From positions 1-64,000 of the forward strand of contig NZ_JAFLNH010000005.1 in the NCBI RefSeq assembly GCF_018361265.1: 64,000 nucleotides of DNA, given 5' to 3'. The number at the start of each line of letters is the position of its first letter. Positions within the stretch are counted from its first letter, which is position 1. Positions 9,100 to 17,126 of the stretch are shown here, in pieces. Made by a program: the position numbers and the translations under genes. Below the pieces are notes generated by a model, which made no database searches, was not told the DNA's origin, and saw only the letters and a program-made list of their open reading frames with translations. The DNA is from Mycobacterium sp. SM1. Its GTDB lineage: Bacteria; Actinomycetota; Actinomycetes; Mycobacteriales; Mycobacteriaceae.

Positions 9100-9325
9100 C
9101 ATGTAAATGGTTGACGGCTGATTCGTAAGCTCGTCGTCGCTTGCCGGTGAAAGTCCGGTCCGGGTAGCTGTCAGGAGGCCCGGTAGCAGGCTGGCGGTGT
9201 CGTCTGGAAACGGGCGGGGTCGAAGCCCAGCGTCGAACGCCCCGGTGGTGTGGGACTGCCGAGCCCAGAGGAGAAGGGCGAAGGCCATGGAAACGGTGAA
9301 GATCCTGGAAGTGCAGGACGAAATC
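9100..9325 (+). ncRNA. Group II intron 5' fragment (candidate)
   Basis: The stretch GCCGGTGAAAGTCCGGTCCG and the following Gly/Cys-rich stem-loops resemble domain I of actinobacterial group II introns. Full introns continue with a reverse transcriptase gene; here the sequence breaks off near 9325 against a minus-strand gene, so only a 5' remnant is left. Recognition is from memory. Confidence 0.45.
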
Positions 9326-9327
9326 GG

Positions 9328-9669
9328 TCACGGGCACACACTCAGCCCGAGACAGGCGACAATTCGTCCTGCTTCGTCTCGCTGGCCTTCTCCTGGGCAG
9401 ACGACATCGCGTCGCCCAGCCGCCCAGGCAGCCTGCGCCGCGATGCCGCTGACGATATAAATCTTTCCAGGCGACGAAGGCGGAATGCCTTCCACCTCGC
9501 CGAACGCTCGCGCGGTAAGCGCGAGCGTCACTCCATTCGCGGAGACTGTTCCCCGCCGTTCAGTGCGCGCTTCGCAGCGCGCAACCGTCCCGCTCGGCGG
9601 GACGGTAATCGTCCCGTCGAGCCCCACGATGATCACATTGTGGGGAGTGAGGTTCACAAGCTCGTGCAT
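9328..9669 (-). CDS. Small conserved protein of phage/plasmid type, 113 aa
   Basis: Starts MHELVNLTPHNVII and contains GTVARCEARTE, EVEGIP, PGKIYIVSG and GRRDVVCPG. I recognise this pattern from uncharacterised proteins of actinobacterial phages and plasmids, with no known function. ATG 9669 lies six bases after a strong -10 box, so the mRNA is probably leaderless. A longer frame upstream would read through the promoter and is rejected. Confidence 0.75.
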   Translation of the reverse strand: MHELVNLTPHNVIIVGLDGTITVPPSGTVARCEARTERRGTVSANGVTLALTARAFGEVEGIPPSSPGKIYIVSGIAAQAAWAAGRRDVVCPGEGQRDEAGRIVACLGLSVCP

Positions 9670-9704
9670 GGTGCTAGTGTAGCACCAGCGCGGCATCAGT
9701 GCAA
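9670..9704 (-). promoter_or_regulatory. Leaderless promoter with overlapping palindrome
   Basis: On the minus strand: TTGCAC (9704-9699), 17-base spacer, TACACT (9681-9676), then six bases to the ATG. The palindrome GGTGCTA-CAC-TAGCACC (9670-9686) covers the -10 box and start point, an ideal repressor site. Confidence 0.6.
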
Positions 9705-9835
9705 CACTATAGCTGCATGGTTTGGACGCGGCGGGAATGCTGCGGCAAAGAGGCGGCTTGCCGCGCAGTGCGCAGCATCGGCAGCGCCGCAAAACCGCAG
9801 TGGTTAGTGGCCGAAGAACAGCGGCTGCGCCTCCG

Positions 9836-10111
9836 TCAACCGTCAGCGGCCGGGTCGCGCATCCAACGCCGATGGCCGGCGGGCCCTCTCATGCGATGGC
9901 CGTAGTTGTCGATAGCTTCCCGAAATTCCTCGGTAGTGATCCGATCCCAGCGGCTGTCTAGGCCCACGGCGAACGCGGCTTCACCGACTACCGCCACGGC
10001 ACCGACCGGCAGTGACCGATTCCTGGCAGCCCGATGCCTCGGCGCCGGTTGGCTGCTCAGTTCGATCTCGATGATGCGGTCGCGGGAATAGCTGCGGATG
10101 AAAGAATTCAA
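9836..10111 (-). CDS. Hypothetical protein, 91 aa
   Basis: TTG start at 10111 overlapping the TGA of the upstream zinc-ribbon gene (TTGA), which suggests translational coupling. Contains an Ala/Val-rich stretch (AVAVVGEAAFAVGL) then WDRITTEEFREAIDNYG. Not recognised. Without the coupling the rare start would make it doubtful. Confidence 0.45.
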   Translation of the reverse strand: MNSFIRSYSRDRIIEIELSSQPAPRHRAARNRSLPVGAVAVVGEAAFAVGLDSRWDRITTEEFREAIDNYGHRMRGPAGHRRWMRDPAADG

Positions 10112-10293
10112 GAAAAAGCAGTGGGTCGTGTCCCTCCCATCGGCGCTAACGGCGCGGGACTCCGTGTGTCAGCACCAACGCGCCAGCTCAAGCTCCCTGG
10201 CATGCTCGCGCATGACGCGCATATTTTGCGCTCCGGCGGAACGGCGGCGAACGTGCCGCCGCAATTTATGCACCTGGTGATTTGGTAGTTCAT
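10108..10293 (-). CDS. Small zinc-ribbon protein, 61 aa
   Basis: ATG 10293 is preceded by AAAGGA. The motif CINCGG...CASC forms a CxxC/CxxC zinc knuckle. Stop overlaps the next gene. Role unknown; such proteins are common in phage and plasmid operons. Confidence 0.6.
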   Translation of the reverse strand: MNYQITRCINCGGTFAAVPPERKICASCASMPGSLSWRVGADTRSPAPLAPMGGTRPTAFS

Positions 10294-10295
10294 CT

Positions 10296-10865
10296 CTATC
10301 CTTTCTGGTCTGGGTTGCGCGCCACGCCTGACGCGCGCCTGGTGCCGGGTGGGGTTGGTGGTTGTGTCGGTCCGCCAGGTAGCGAGGGGCGCGGGCCCCC
10401 TGCTCCTGCTGCCCCACGGTGCTCGAGGAATCCGGACCACAGCGCCCACCAGCAGCTGTCACACCGTGGCACCAGATGTTGGTGCAGACGTATCCGAACA
10501 TTGCCGACTCTGGGGCTGTACGCTGACCGAGATACCTTCCACTTTTGAGGTGGATCCTTGAAGAACATGACTTTGAGGTGGGTCGGTTCGGTCGTGTACC
10601 CACCCAGGAACTCGTTGGTTTGCCAATGCTTTCCAGTCACGTTGTGCCGCGCCGTGATTAGCCGGTCCTTGCCGTCAAGTCGATAGATGAAGGCGCTGCC
10701 GTAGGCCATAGTGTTGCAGTCCTGCGCGGCATCGACGTCTGTGCTGGGTCCGCTCTGGCAGAACACCATCTCAATCAGGACCGAGCGGAACGACTCAGCA
10801 TGTATCTGCAGCTGCTTATTCGGGCTCAAAGTATTCTGTGCTGGCTGCGTTGCTTCAGTATTCAT
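10296..10865 (-). CDS. Trypsin-like protease domain fragment, 189 aa
   Basis: The first half contains YGSAFIYRLDGKDRLITARHN, resembling the beta strands and catalytic His of trypsin-like peptidase proteins (LITxxHN). After about residue 105 the sequence becomes Pro/Gly/Arg-rich and lacks the Asp and GxSG motifs, so it looks frameshifted or truncated. Starts inside the end of the upstream gene; its stop lies in the ribosome binding site of the zinc-ribbon gene. Confidence 0.5.
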   Translation of the reverse strand: MNTEATQPAQNTLSPNKQLQIHAESFRSVLIEMVFCQSGPSTDVDAAQDCNTMAYGSAFIYRLDGKDRLITARHNVTGKHWQTNEFLGGYTTEPTHLKVMFFKDPPQKWKVSRSAYSPRVGNVRIRLHQHLVPRCDSCWWALWSGFLEHRGAAGAGGPRPSLPGGPTQPPTPPGTRRASGVARNPDQKG

Positions 10866-11259
10866 AGTCCGCTTCTTCCTTCGGCACACACTTTGTGACC
10901 ATGCTGGCGCCGGGCTTCTTCCACTCGCCCTTGCCGGCTAGCTCACCGGTAATCTCTCCCAGGAATATCGGGCTCGCTCCTGATCCCTGCCCGCCTAGTT
11001 TGTAGACGGTTCCGCGCCAAATGCAGACCTGTTGACCTTGGTGCCAATCGGCTGTGCGCGCGAACCCGGCTGTCACGACGAAAACCTTCCACGTGGTAGT
11101 GGTATCGACAGACTCGAAATCCGCCCACGACGCTCTTATTTCGTCGTCGCCGATGAGCGCAGCGACAACCAACATGACAGCGCGCGGCGCGCCTCTGCCT
11201 CGGCTGTCGGTGTGATGTCTCAGCGCCTCCCAAAACTCTTCGTCAACTTTGACTTGCAT
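10855..11259 (-). CDS. Hypothetical protein, 134 aa
   Basis: Starts MQVKVDEEFWEALRHH, with GEITGELAGKGEWKKPG near the C-terminus. ATG 11259 is chosen because earlier in-frame starts overlap the divergent gene at 11330. It ends in an 11-base overlap with the next gene, so 11259-9836 reads as one operon. Not recognised. Confidence 0.55.
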   Translation of the reverse strand: MQVKVDEEFWEALRHHTDSRGRGAPRAVMLVVAALIGDDEIRASWADFESVDTTTTWKVFVVTAGFARTADWHQGQQVCIWRGTVYKLGGQGSGASPIFLGEITGELAGKGEWKKPGASMVTKCVPKEEADYEY

Positions 11260-11329
11260 AGACGGCTCAGCCCCTCGTCGGCCGCGCAAAAAGGCCCAAA
11301 TCCCACCGCCGGCGGCGTAGGTTCCTGTC

Positions 11330-12085
11330 ATGGACGACACCCCGGTCGAGCAGGCTGAAGACGTCACGACGGCCGCCAACACGGCGCTTGACGCCGAGGA
11401 AACCGTCATCGTCCCAGATGCTTCGTCGACCCAGATGGCCGAGTTGGCGTGGTCAACGGATGGTCCCGACTACACCCGACAGTGGTCGGCAATGCGGGAC
11501 GCCGAACCGGAATGGCCATGCAGCGTAGCCGATAACGAACCGGATGTGAAAAATCGACGCCCACTCCTACTCTGGTGCCTAATTGTTGCTGCGGTGCTGA
11601 TTACCGCTGTGGCGGCGGGATGGTTCGGCAACGTTTTCTACTATGAGGAGCAATCGACGCAGCCGGGCAAATCGTCAGCAGAACCTCCCCAAACCACGAG
11701 CCCCACGGCAACGCCACAGCCTCCCCGTAAAACGCCAGCGGCTGGGCCACCACCGCCGACCGTTACCGAGCTACTGCCACCACCAGTCACCATTACTGCA
11801 CCACCGGCGACCGTTGCCGCACCGTCGGCACCGCCGCGGCCGGGATCAGACGCTGACGCCCGCTTTCTCGCGGTTATATCGCGAATATTCAACGGTGCAC
11901 CGATCCCCGACCCAAGCTTGGCGATCACCAGCGCTCATACGATTTGCGTCCACTTGCGGGAAGGCTCGACAACGCCTAGGCAGGCAGCACTTGACACTAT
12001 GAACGCTAATCCTGGCATTTCATTCGAGTTAGCCTCTCTCTTAGTTGAGGCCGCGATCGATGTTTACTGTCCGCAATTCTCGTAG
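11330..12085 (+). CDS. Membrane-anchored protein with DUF732-like domain, 251 aa
   Basis: Acidic cytoplasmic N-terminus (about 1-78), one membrane helix (LLLWCLIVAAVLITAVAAGW), a Pro/Thr-rich spacer, then a C-terminal domain with paired Cys (DARFLAVISRIFNGAPI, HTICVHLREG, DVYCPQFS) typical of mycobacterial DUF732. Same cytoplasm-membrane-spacer-domain plan as the 292-aa protein at 14934-15812. Function of the domain unknown. Confidence 0.75.
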   Translation: MDDTPVEQAEDVTTAANTALDAEETVIVPDASSTQMAELAWSTDGPDYTRQWSAMRDAEPEWPCSVADNEPDVKNRRPLLLWCLIVAAVLITAVAAGWFGNVFYYEEQSTQPGKSSAEPPQTTSPTATPQPPRKTPAAGPPPPTVTELLPPPVTITAPPATVAAPSAPPRPGSDADARFLAVISRIFNGAPIPDPSLAITSAHTICVHLREGSTTPRQAALDTMNANPGISFELASLLVEAAIDVYCPQFS

Positions 12086-12169
12086 GGACGGTGTTCACAG
12101 GCGCCTTGGCCGTGGGTCCGGCCTTACTGGTGGTGACTAACCAGCCAGGCGTCAGCTGCCGGGTAGGCG

Positions 12170-12312
12170 CGCCGCACGCGCGCATTCTCAAATGAGGCAA
12201 CGAACCCCTCTACGCGCGCATCTTGGATGAGTCAACGCGCGGTATTGCGTCATTGCGCTAGCACGTAATAACGTCATTGCGTAGTACGGTATTACGTAAT
12301 GACGCTGCTGCG
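12170..12312. repeat. Cluster of short direct and inverted repeats
   Basis: Two copies of ACGCGCGCAT...GATGAG/AATGAG-CAACG 36 bases apart (a third, weaker, near 14780), followed by CGTCATTGCG twice and ACGTAATGACG, with CGTAATA...TATTACG as an inverted pair. Looks like an operator or protein-binding region. No gene is clearly served by it. Confidence 0.4.
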
Positions 12313-12463
12313 TGGGCTCGGCGTTGTGGTCGAAAACCTCGCCCAGGGCCGCCAGGTTGGCTTTAAAGTCCCGGTAGGCCGCGCGGCGTTCCTCGTCGGT
12401 CGCGTAGTCATCGCCGTACCGCGCAAGCCATGCCAACCAATGCTCGGCCGCGTCCACGCCCAC
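12188..12463 (-). pseudogene. Truncated paralog of the 60-aa protein at 16261
   Basis: Shares GVDAAEHW-AWL-RYGDDYATD-ER and AYRDFKANLAALGEVFDH with 16261-16443. The homologous start codon has been lost (upstream TAG) and after FDHN the frame runs into the repeat cluster, so this is a fragment with an artificial tail. Confidence 0.55.
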
Positions 12464-12582
12464 CAGTGTCTCACCGCACTACGACACTGGTGGAGTGCAG
12501 ACGTATCGGGCGCTCGCCAGCCGTGGTGAGCGGTTCTGGCTTGTCCATATCCCGGAGATCGACCAGTGGACTCAGGCGCCCA

Positions 12583-14014
12583 GTTCCGTCCAGGGAGGTG
12601 GTGTACGACCCGCTGATTAGCGGGTGTGTCGCAGCCCAGTAGAGGGCGGTCATCGCGTGATCCTTCGAAACGACGGATCAAGTCACCCGAAGGAGAACAA
12701 CGCGATGACCAACCACCACCCTATCGATGTTGAGAAGCTGTTGGAGGAGCAACTCGCCACGGCGAGCCCAGATTTGCTGCGGGCGCTGTTGTCGACGTTT
12801 ATTCAGGCCCTGATGGGCGCGGAGGCCGACGCGGTGTGCAGCGCTGGCTATGGGCAACGTAGTCCGGGTCGCACCAATCGGCGCAACGGGTATCGGCCTC
12901 GGGATTTCGATACCCGCGTCGGCACGATCAAGCTGGCAATTCCCAAGTTGCGCCAGGGGAGCTATTTCCCGGACTGGCTGCTGGAGCGGCGCAAGCGGGC
13001 CGAGCGGGCGCTGACCAGTGTGGTGGCGACCTGCTATCTGCTCGGTGTGTCCACCCGGCGCATGGAGCGCCTCGTCGAATCCCTCGGCGTGACAAGCCTT
13101 TCTAAATCGCAGGTCTCGGTCATGGCTGCCGAGCTCGATGAGGCGGTGGAGGCGTTTCGCACCCGCCCACTGGATGCCGGCCCCTACACGTTTGTGGCCG
13201 CGGACGCCCTGGTGCTCAAGGTGCGCGAGGGCGGGCGGGTGGTCGGGGTGCACACCCTGATCGCCACCGGCGTCAACGCCGAGGGCTACCGCGAAATCCT
13301 GGGCGTGCAGGTCACCTCCGCCGAGGATGCAGCGGGCTGGTTGGCGTTCTTCCGCGACCTGGTGGCTCGCGGGCTGTCCGGGGTGGCCCTGGTCACCAGT
13401 GACGCCCATCCCGGGCTGGTCGAGGCCATTGGCGCCACCTTGCCCGGAGCGGCCTGGCAGCGCTGCCGCACCCATTACGCGGTCAACCTGATGACCGTCA
13501 CCCCGAAATCGTCCTGGCCGTGGGTGCGCACCCTGCTGCACTCGATCTTCGACCAGCCTGACGCGGAATCTGTTGCAGCTCAGTATGATCGAGTACTCGA
13601 CGCGCTGAGTGGCAAGCTGCCGAAAGTGGCTGAGCACCTTGATGCCGCCCGCGCCGAGCTGCTGGCGTTCACCGCCTTCCCCAAACAGATCTGGCGCCAG
13701 ATTTGGTCGAATAATCCCCAGGAGCGGCTCAACAAAGAGATCCGGCGCCGAACCGACGTGGTGGGCATCTTCCCCGATCGCAGTGCGATCATCCGCCTCG
13801 TCGGCGCGGTGTTAGCTGAACAGCACGACGAATGGATCGAAGGCCGCCGCTACCTTGGCCTCGACGTGCTCACCCGATCCCGCGCAGTGCTGGCCACCAC
13901 CGACCAACCGGTCGATGACCAGTCCGGCACCACCACGCCGGCATTGATGGCCTAAACTCCCACCCGAAGGGTCACGCATCGAGCGAACTCATACACCACC
14001 ACTCCGGACTTGGC
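12583..14014 (+). mobile_element. IS256-family insertion sequence, complete
   Basis: About 1.43 kb with imperfect terminal inverted repeats (GTTCCGTCCAGGG at the left; GCCAAGTCCGGAG as complement of the right) and a direct repeat CAGGCGCCCAG on both sides (12573-12583 and 14015-14025), consistent with an 8-10 bp target duplication. The right half recurs, truncated, at 60314-60844. Confidence 0.8.
12705..13955 (+). CDS. IS256-family (mutator) transposase, 416 aa
   Basis: DDE transposase. Motifs: N-terminal DLLRALLSTFIQALMGAEAD, RNGYRPRDFDTRVGTIKLAIPKLR split over residues 60-85, first Asp in VAADALVLKVREG, second in SDAHPGL, and Glu in NPQERLNKEIRRRTDVVGIFP. ATG 12705 is preceded by AAGGAG. 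Length and motifs are complete, so it is probably active. Confidence 0.93.
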   Translation: MTNHHPIDVEKLLEEQLATASPDLLRALLSTFIQALMGAEADAVCSAGYGQRSPGRTNRRNGYRPRDFDTRVGTIKLAIPKLRQGSYFPDWLLERRKRAERALTSVVATCYLLGVSTRRMERLVESLGVTSLSKSQVSVMAAELDEAVEAFRTRPLDAGPYTFVAADALVLKVREGGRVVGVHTLIATGVNAEGYREILGVQVTSAEDAAGWLAFFRDLVARGLSGVALVTSDAHPGLVEAIGATLPGAAWQRCRTHYAVNLMTVTPKSSWPWVRTLLHSIFDQPDAESVAAQYDRVLDALSGKLPKVAEHLDAARAELLAFTAFPKQIWRQIWSNNPQERLNKEIRRRTDVVGIFPDRSAIIRLVGAVLAEQHDEWIEGRRYLGLDVLTRSRAVLATTDQPVDDQSGTTTPALMA

Positions 14015-14222
14015 CAGGCGCCCAGCTGGGGTGAAATCGAGCCGATGGCCCGGCGCGCCGTTAATCGCGGCCAACTGCTGCGCCCGCCCTAGCACCTTCA
14101 CCACCCATCACCTTCACCACATCCTCTGGCATATTGACACAAGAGTGTGCAAGTCTGGCTGCGACCGCGCCGAGGTGCGTCCAGAACCGGCGTGCGCCCT
14201 CGGTAGGCGCGGTGGAGTGGTA

Positions 14223-14537
14223 ATGCGCATGCGGATTTGGATCCTCGCTATCGCGTCGGTGTTTGCAGCGGCAGCGTTGGGTGCTGCCCCTGCGGTCGTT
14301 GCGAGCGGGCCGACTACGGTTCTGGCTGGTTGCGCTGCGGGCGAGTACCAGAACTCGGATGGCCAATGCATCCCCGACCCATCGTCGGGTCTACCCCCTG
14401 GCGGTGCGCCCGGCCTCGTGGGCAGCCCGCCTGCGGGGGCTACCGCGATCTGCCGAGATGGCGACTACTCCTTCAGCACCCACCACAGCGGCACCTGCTC
14501 GGGACATGGCGGCGTACTGCAGTGGCTGACAAACTGA
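14223..14537 (+). CDS. Secreted DUF3761-like protein, 104 aa
   Basis: ATG 14223 opens a clear signal peptide (MRMRIWILAIASVFAAAALG). The mature part has four or more Cys and ends ATAICRDGDYSFS, HHSGTCSGHGGVLQWL, the pattern of DUF3761 proteins, secreted and of unknown role. A TTGACA-like box lies near 14134, with no clear partner. Confidence 0.7.
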   Translation: MRMRIWILAIASVFAAAALGAAPAVVASGPTTVLAGCAAGEYQNSDGQCIPDPSSGLPPGGAPGLVGSPPAGATAICRDGDYSFSTHHSGTCSGHGGVLQWLTN

Positions 14538-14597
14538 ATGGTTACCAAAACAGCGTGGTAGCCGAGACCGAGAACGTCAACCTAGGCCGTCTACAGA

Positions 14598-14735
14598 CGG
14601 GATCGGGTGCGTGAAGTCTTCGCGATAGAGCGCCAACGAAAGCCACCCGGGAGCCAACGCCATGACGCACACCAGTGCCGGGGCGCGCGTAGCCCAGCAA
14701 CGCGCCCAGCGGCCCGGCTGCACCAAACCCCGCTC
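14598..14735. repeat. Mosaic scar of duplicated fragments
   Basis: 14601-14676 duplicates 15548-15624 (the membrane-anchor segment of the 292-aa protein). It is joined directly to a copy of about 30 bases of the resolvase gene (matching 16098-16131). The join is an illegitimate recombination footprint, not a gene. Confidence 0.6.
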
Positions 14736-14933
14736 GACCCAGCCACCACAACCGCGCTGCAGCCTATGAACACCGCCCCTACGCGCACATCCGCAGATGA
14801 GGCAACGACTCAGTCGCCATTCAGCCCTGGGTATGATTTGCTCCGTCGAGTTCGAGAACCGACTCACTCAGACGGCATAAGCCGCCTGATCGTGTGTCCA
14901 CCAAACGGGGTCATGCCCCATTTCAAATCTATC

Positions 14934-15812
14934 TCATGCTCCGCACACTGAGGCTTTGTCCGCGGCTTTGTCGCAGAATGGAACCTGATCACCCAATTGA
15001 TGCCCTGCGTTCATCGCACCGACGCGGTCGCCATCGATGGTGACGGTGAGTACACGGCCTGGCGCGGTGCGCTCAGGAGGGCACACTCCCGTTCGAGCGC
15101 AAAATCGTTCACTAAGCCGGGCGTTGTAGTCGCTTGCGTTCGTCACATCGACTTCGACAGGCAGGCCTGCAGGGATCACACGGGCATCTGAGCTGTCCTT
15201 GACGTAGCCGAAAAACGTCCTCCCATCAGGTGCGCCATCTGCTGTTCCGTTGTACGAGGTCAAGCCGACGTGGATGGTGGCATCGGGCATCGAGGCCATG
15301 CCGCATGTAGGGCACGCTGGAAAGTCGGGGATGACTATCTCGACACCCCCGTCAGCGGAGACGGTCAGCTCCCGCTCATGTCCTACCCACTTGCCCACCA
15401 AGGTGGCGTAGGGGCTAGCCGGGGCCGCAGACGGTGCCGGAGGGAGTGCCGTCACAGTCGGCGGCGCTGCGATCGGCACGGACTTGGTCGGCGCGGGTGC
15501 CGGTGCCGGTTGTGGCGCCGATTTCACCGTAGCCGGCCGCGCATTTGGGATCGAGTGCGTGAAGTCTTCGCGATAGAGCGCCAACGAAAGCCACCCGGTA
15601 GCCAACGCCATGACGCACACCAGTGCCAGCAGACTCGCCCAGCGCAGCCACCACCGCCAATTGGCGCGTTCGGCGTTTTCGGCAGCTTCCTCGGTTTCGG
15701 CTTCCCTTGACCACGCCAACGCGGCGATCTCGGTCAACGATCCGTCCGAGACGATGGCGGTCGCATCGGCCTCGGCGGCGACTCCCGTGGTGTGGTCCGC
15801 GCCGTCGTTCAT
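14934..15812 (-). CDS. Membrane-anchored extracytoplasmic protein, 292 aa
   Basis: Acidic N-terminus (about 1-50), membrane helix (LRWASLLALVCVMALATGWL), Pro/Ala-rich linker, then a soluble domain with GKWVGHERELTVSADGGVEI, a CPTC pair, and Cys residues near the end. The domain opening resembles extracytoplasmic beta-barrel domains of mycobacterial lipoproteins, but I cannot name it. ATG 15812 chosen; earlier reading continues into the resolvase region on the same strand. Confidence 0.7.
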   Translation of the reverse strand: MNDGADHTTGVAAEADATAIVSDGSLTEIAALAWSREAETEEAAENAERANWRWWLRWASLLALVCVMALATGWLSLALYREDFTHSIPNARPATVKSAPQPAPAPAPTKSVPIAAPPTVTALPPAPSAAPASPYATLVGKWVGHERELTVSADGGVEIVIPDFPACPTCGMASMPDATIHVGLTSYNGTADGAPDGRTFFGYVKDSSDARVIPAGLPVEVDVTNASDYNARLSERFCARTGVCPPERTAPGRVLTVTIDGDRVGAMNAGHQLGDQVPFCDKAADKASVCGA

Positions 15813-15823
15813 GGGAACCGAAC

Positions 15824-16264
15824 CTACGCTGTTGTCAGCGAGATTGGGAGCATAACAGCAGCTCCTCCTATTCTCGTCGCGCCTCCGGCCCCCGACCGCT
15901 CGGCCGCTAGTGCGCGCTCGAAGTGGGCGACCGCGGCGAACACGTGAAACAGCAGCCGCCCGCCGGCGCTGCTGGTGTCGATGGCCTCGGTCAGCGAGCG
16001 CAGCTCGATTCCGCGGGCCTCCAGCTCGCCGGCAATTTTCAGCAGGTGCGACAAGGAGCGGCCCAGCCGGTCCAGCCGCCACACCAACACCACATCACCG
16101 GGGCGCGCGTAGCCCAGCAGCGCGCCCAACCGCGGGCGGTCGTCTCGGCCGCCCGACATGGTTTCAGTCCAGATACACTCCGCCCCAGCCGCTTTCAACT
16201 CCTGAATCTTCATGTCGGGGTTTTGGTGCGCGGTGGAGACCCGCGCATAGCCCAAAACGCTCAC
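15824..16264 (-). CDS. Serine resolvase, C-terminally truncated, 146 aa
   Basis: Catalytic domain of a Tn3-type resolvase/invertase: VLGYARVSTAHQ with catalytic Ser, DRPRLGALLGYARPGD, VWRLDRLGRSLSHLL, and the E helix FHVFAAVAHFERALAAERS. The usual DNA-binding HTH is replaced by about 20 unrelated residues, so recombination activity is doubtful. Starts inside the end of the 60-aa gene (ATGA overlap). Confidence 0.75.
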   Translation of the reverse strand: MSVLGYARVSTAHQNPDMKIQELKAAGAECIWTETMSGGRDDRPRLGALLGYARPGDVVLVWRLDRLGRSLSHLLKIAGELEARGIELRSLTEAIDTSSAGGRLLFHVFAAVAHFERALAAERSGAGGATRIGGAAVMLPISLTTA

Positions 16265-16443
16265 CTCCGCGGCGCGTCGCTGTGGTCGAAAACCTCGCCC
16301 AGGGCCGCCAGGTTGGCTTTGAAGTCCCGGTAGGCGGCCTTGCGCTCGCCGTCCGTCGCGTAGTCATCGCCGTATCTGTCAAGCCATGCTTGCCAGTGTT
16401 CGGCCGCGTCCACGCCCACCAGTGTCTCACCGCGCCACGACAT
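16261..16443 (-). CDS. Small protein coupled to resolvase, 60 aa
   Basis: MSWRGETLVGVDAAEHW then RYGDDYATDGERKAAYRDFKAN; helical and acidic. A broken paralog lies at 12188-12463. ATGA overlap with the resolvase indicates one transcript. Function unknown. Confidence 0.55.
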   Translation of the reverse strand: MSWRGETLVGVDAAEHWQAWLDRYGDDYATDGERKAAYRDFKANLAALGEVFDHSDAPRR

Positions 16444-16486
16444 CACTCGGCCCCCCGCGCATATGAGCGGCGGGCGGGCGCGTCCG

Positions 16487-16556
16487 CGAACCATGTCAAG
16501 GCCCGCGGCCGCCGACGGCGGTCGGCCACGTTGTGGCCGAGCCTTGACATGGTTCG
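16487..16556. repeat. 70-bp inverted repeat upstream of the resolvase operon
   Basis: Perfect 16-base arms (CGAACCATGTCAAGGC at 16487-16502 and its complement at 16541-16556) around a 38-base centre that contains a second palindrome (TCGGCCACGTTGTGGCCGA). Each arm contains TTGACA, so it could be a divergent promoter pair and/or the resolvase's own recombination site. Confidence 0.55.
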
Positions 16557-16666
16557 TGGGCGCGCCACACACACCACACACTAGCGCCGATAGCGGGGGG
16601 CGGGCCGCGGGCTGTTTTAGCGGCCGCCGCTGTGATGGTTGGACGTTTTTGTGGTCCCTTGTCCTT

Positions 16667-16990
16667 TTATGAGACCGGTGTCCAGGGTTGACATCCGTTC
16701 GTCTCGAAGGCCGCTACTGTTGCCGGCACGTTCGCATACATCGGACCCCGAGAGACATCTCCGTCGACCATATCGTCCTCGGTCGCCCCAAGTGTGCTGT
16801 ACGTCGCCCACGAGCATATTTCGCTCCAGTCTGACGGCCCCTGCGTGTGGTAGGTGCCTGGTGCAACGTCGGTCCCCACCTTGAAGACGCCGTCGCCAGG
16901 GATTTCACCGCTCGGCTGGGCAAGGGCGGGTGACGCAAGCGCAACCGCTGCAGCACAGGCAACGCTCCCGGCCGCAATGAATAGGCGCAT
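16667..16990 (-). CDS. Small secreted protein, 107 aa
   Basis: ATG 16990 follows AAGGAGAAGGGAGAA. Signal peptide MRLFIAAGSVACAAAVALA with cleavage near ALAQ. The mature part (GDGVFKVGTDVAPGTYHTQG, two Cys) resembles small exported mycobacterial proteins with a VGxDVxPGTYxT signature. Function unknown. Confidence 0.75.
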   Translation of the reverse strand: MRLFIAAGSVACAAAVALASPALAQPSGEIPGDGVFKVGTDVAPGTYHTQGPSDWSEICSWATYSTLGATEDDMVDGDVSRGPMYANVPATVAAFETNGCQPWTPVS

Positions 16991-17126
16991 TCTTTTCTCC
17001 CTTCTCCTTGTAGGAATGTAAGACCCTAAAGAGAGACATAAAGGAGAATCTGCAGGAATTTCGATGAGCTGCGGCCGGCCTTGCTGGTGGTGATCGCTAG
17101 AACCTCGGTTGTTAGGGCCGCGGAGT

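Larger units (their letters stand above)
12495..14092 (+). pseudogene. HicB-like antitoxin gene split by IS256 insertion
   Basis: A GTG at 12495 begins a frame reading QTYRALASRGERFWLVHIPEIDQWTQAP, close to the intact HicB-like protein at 23463-23918. It is cut at 12582 by the IS256 element. On the far side (14016 on) the frame resumes as SWGEIEPMARRAVNRGQLL and stops at 14092. Joined across the duplicated target the reading frame is continuous, so this gene existed before the insertion, though its C-terminus was already short. No hicA partner remains beside it. Confidence 0.75.

Noticed and set aside
12170..12240. Repeats ACGCGCGCAT...CAACG as a mini CRISPR array serving Cas12m
   Set aside because: Only two imperfect copies in tandem, with no constant-length spacer and a third copy 2.5 kb away. 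They look like protein-binding repeats.
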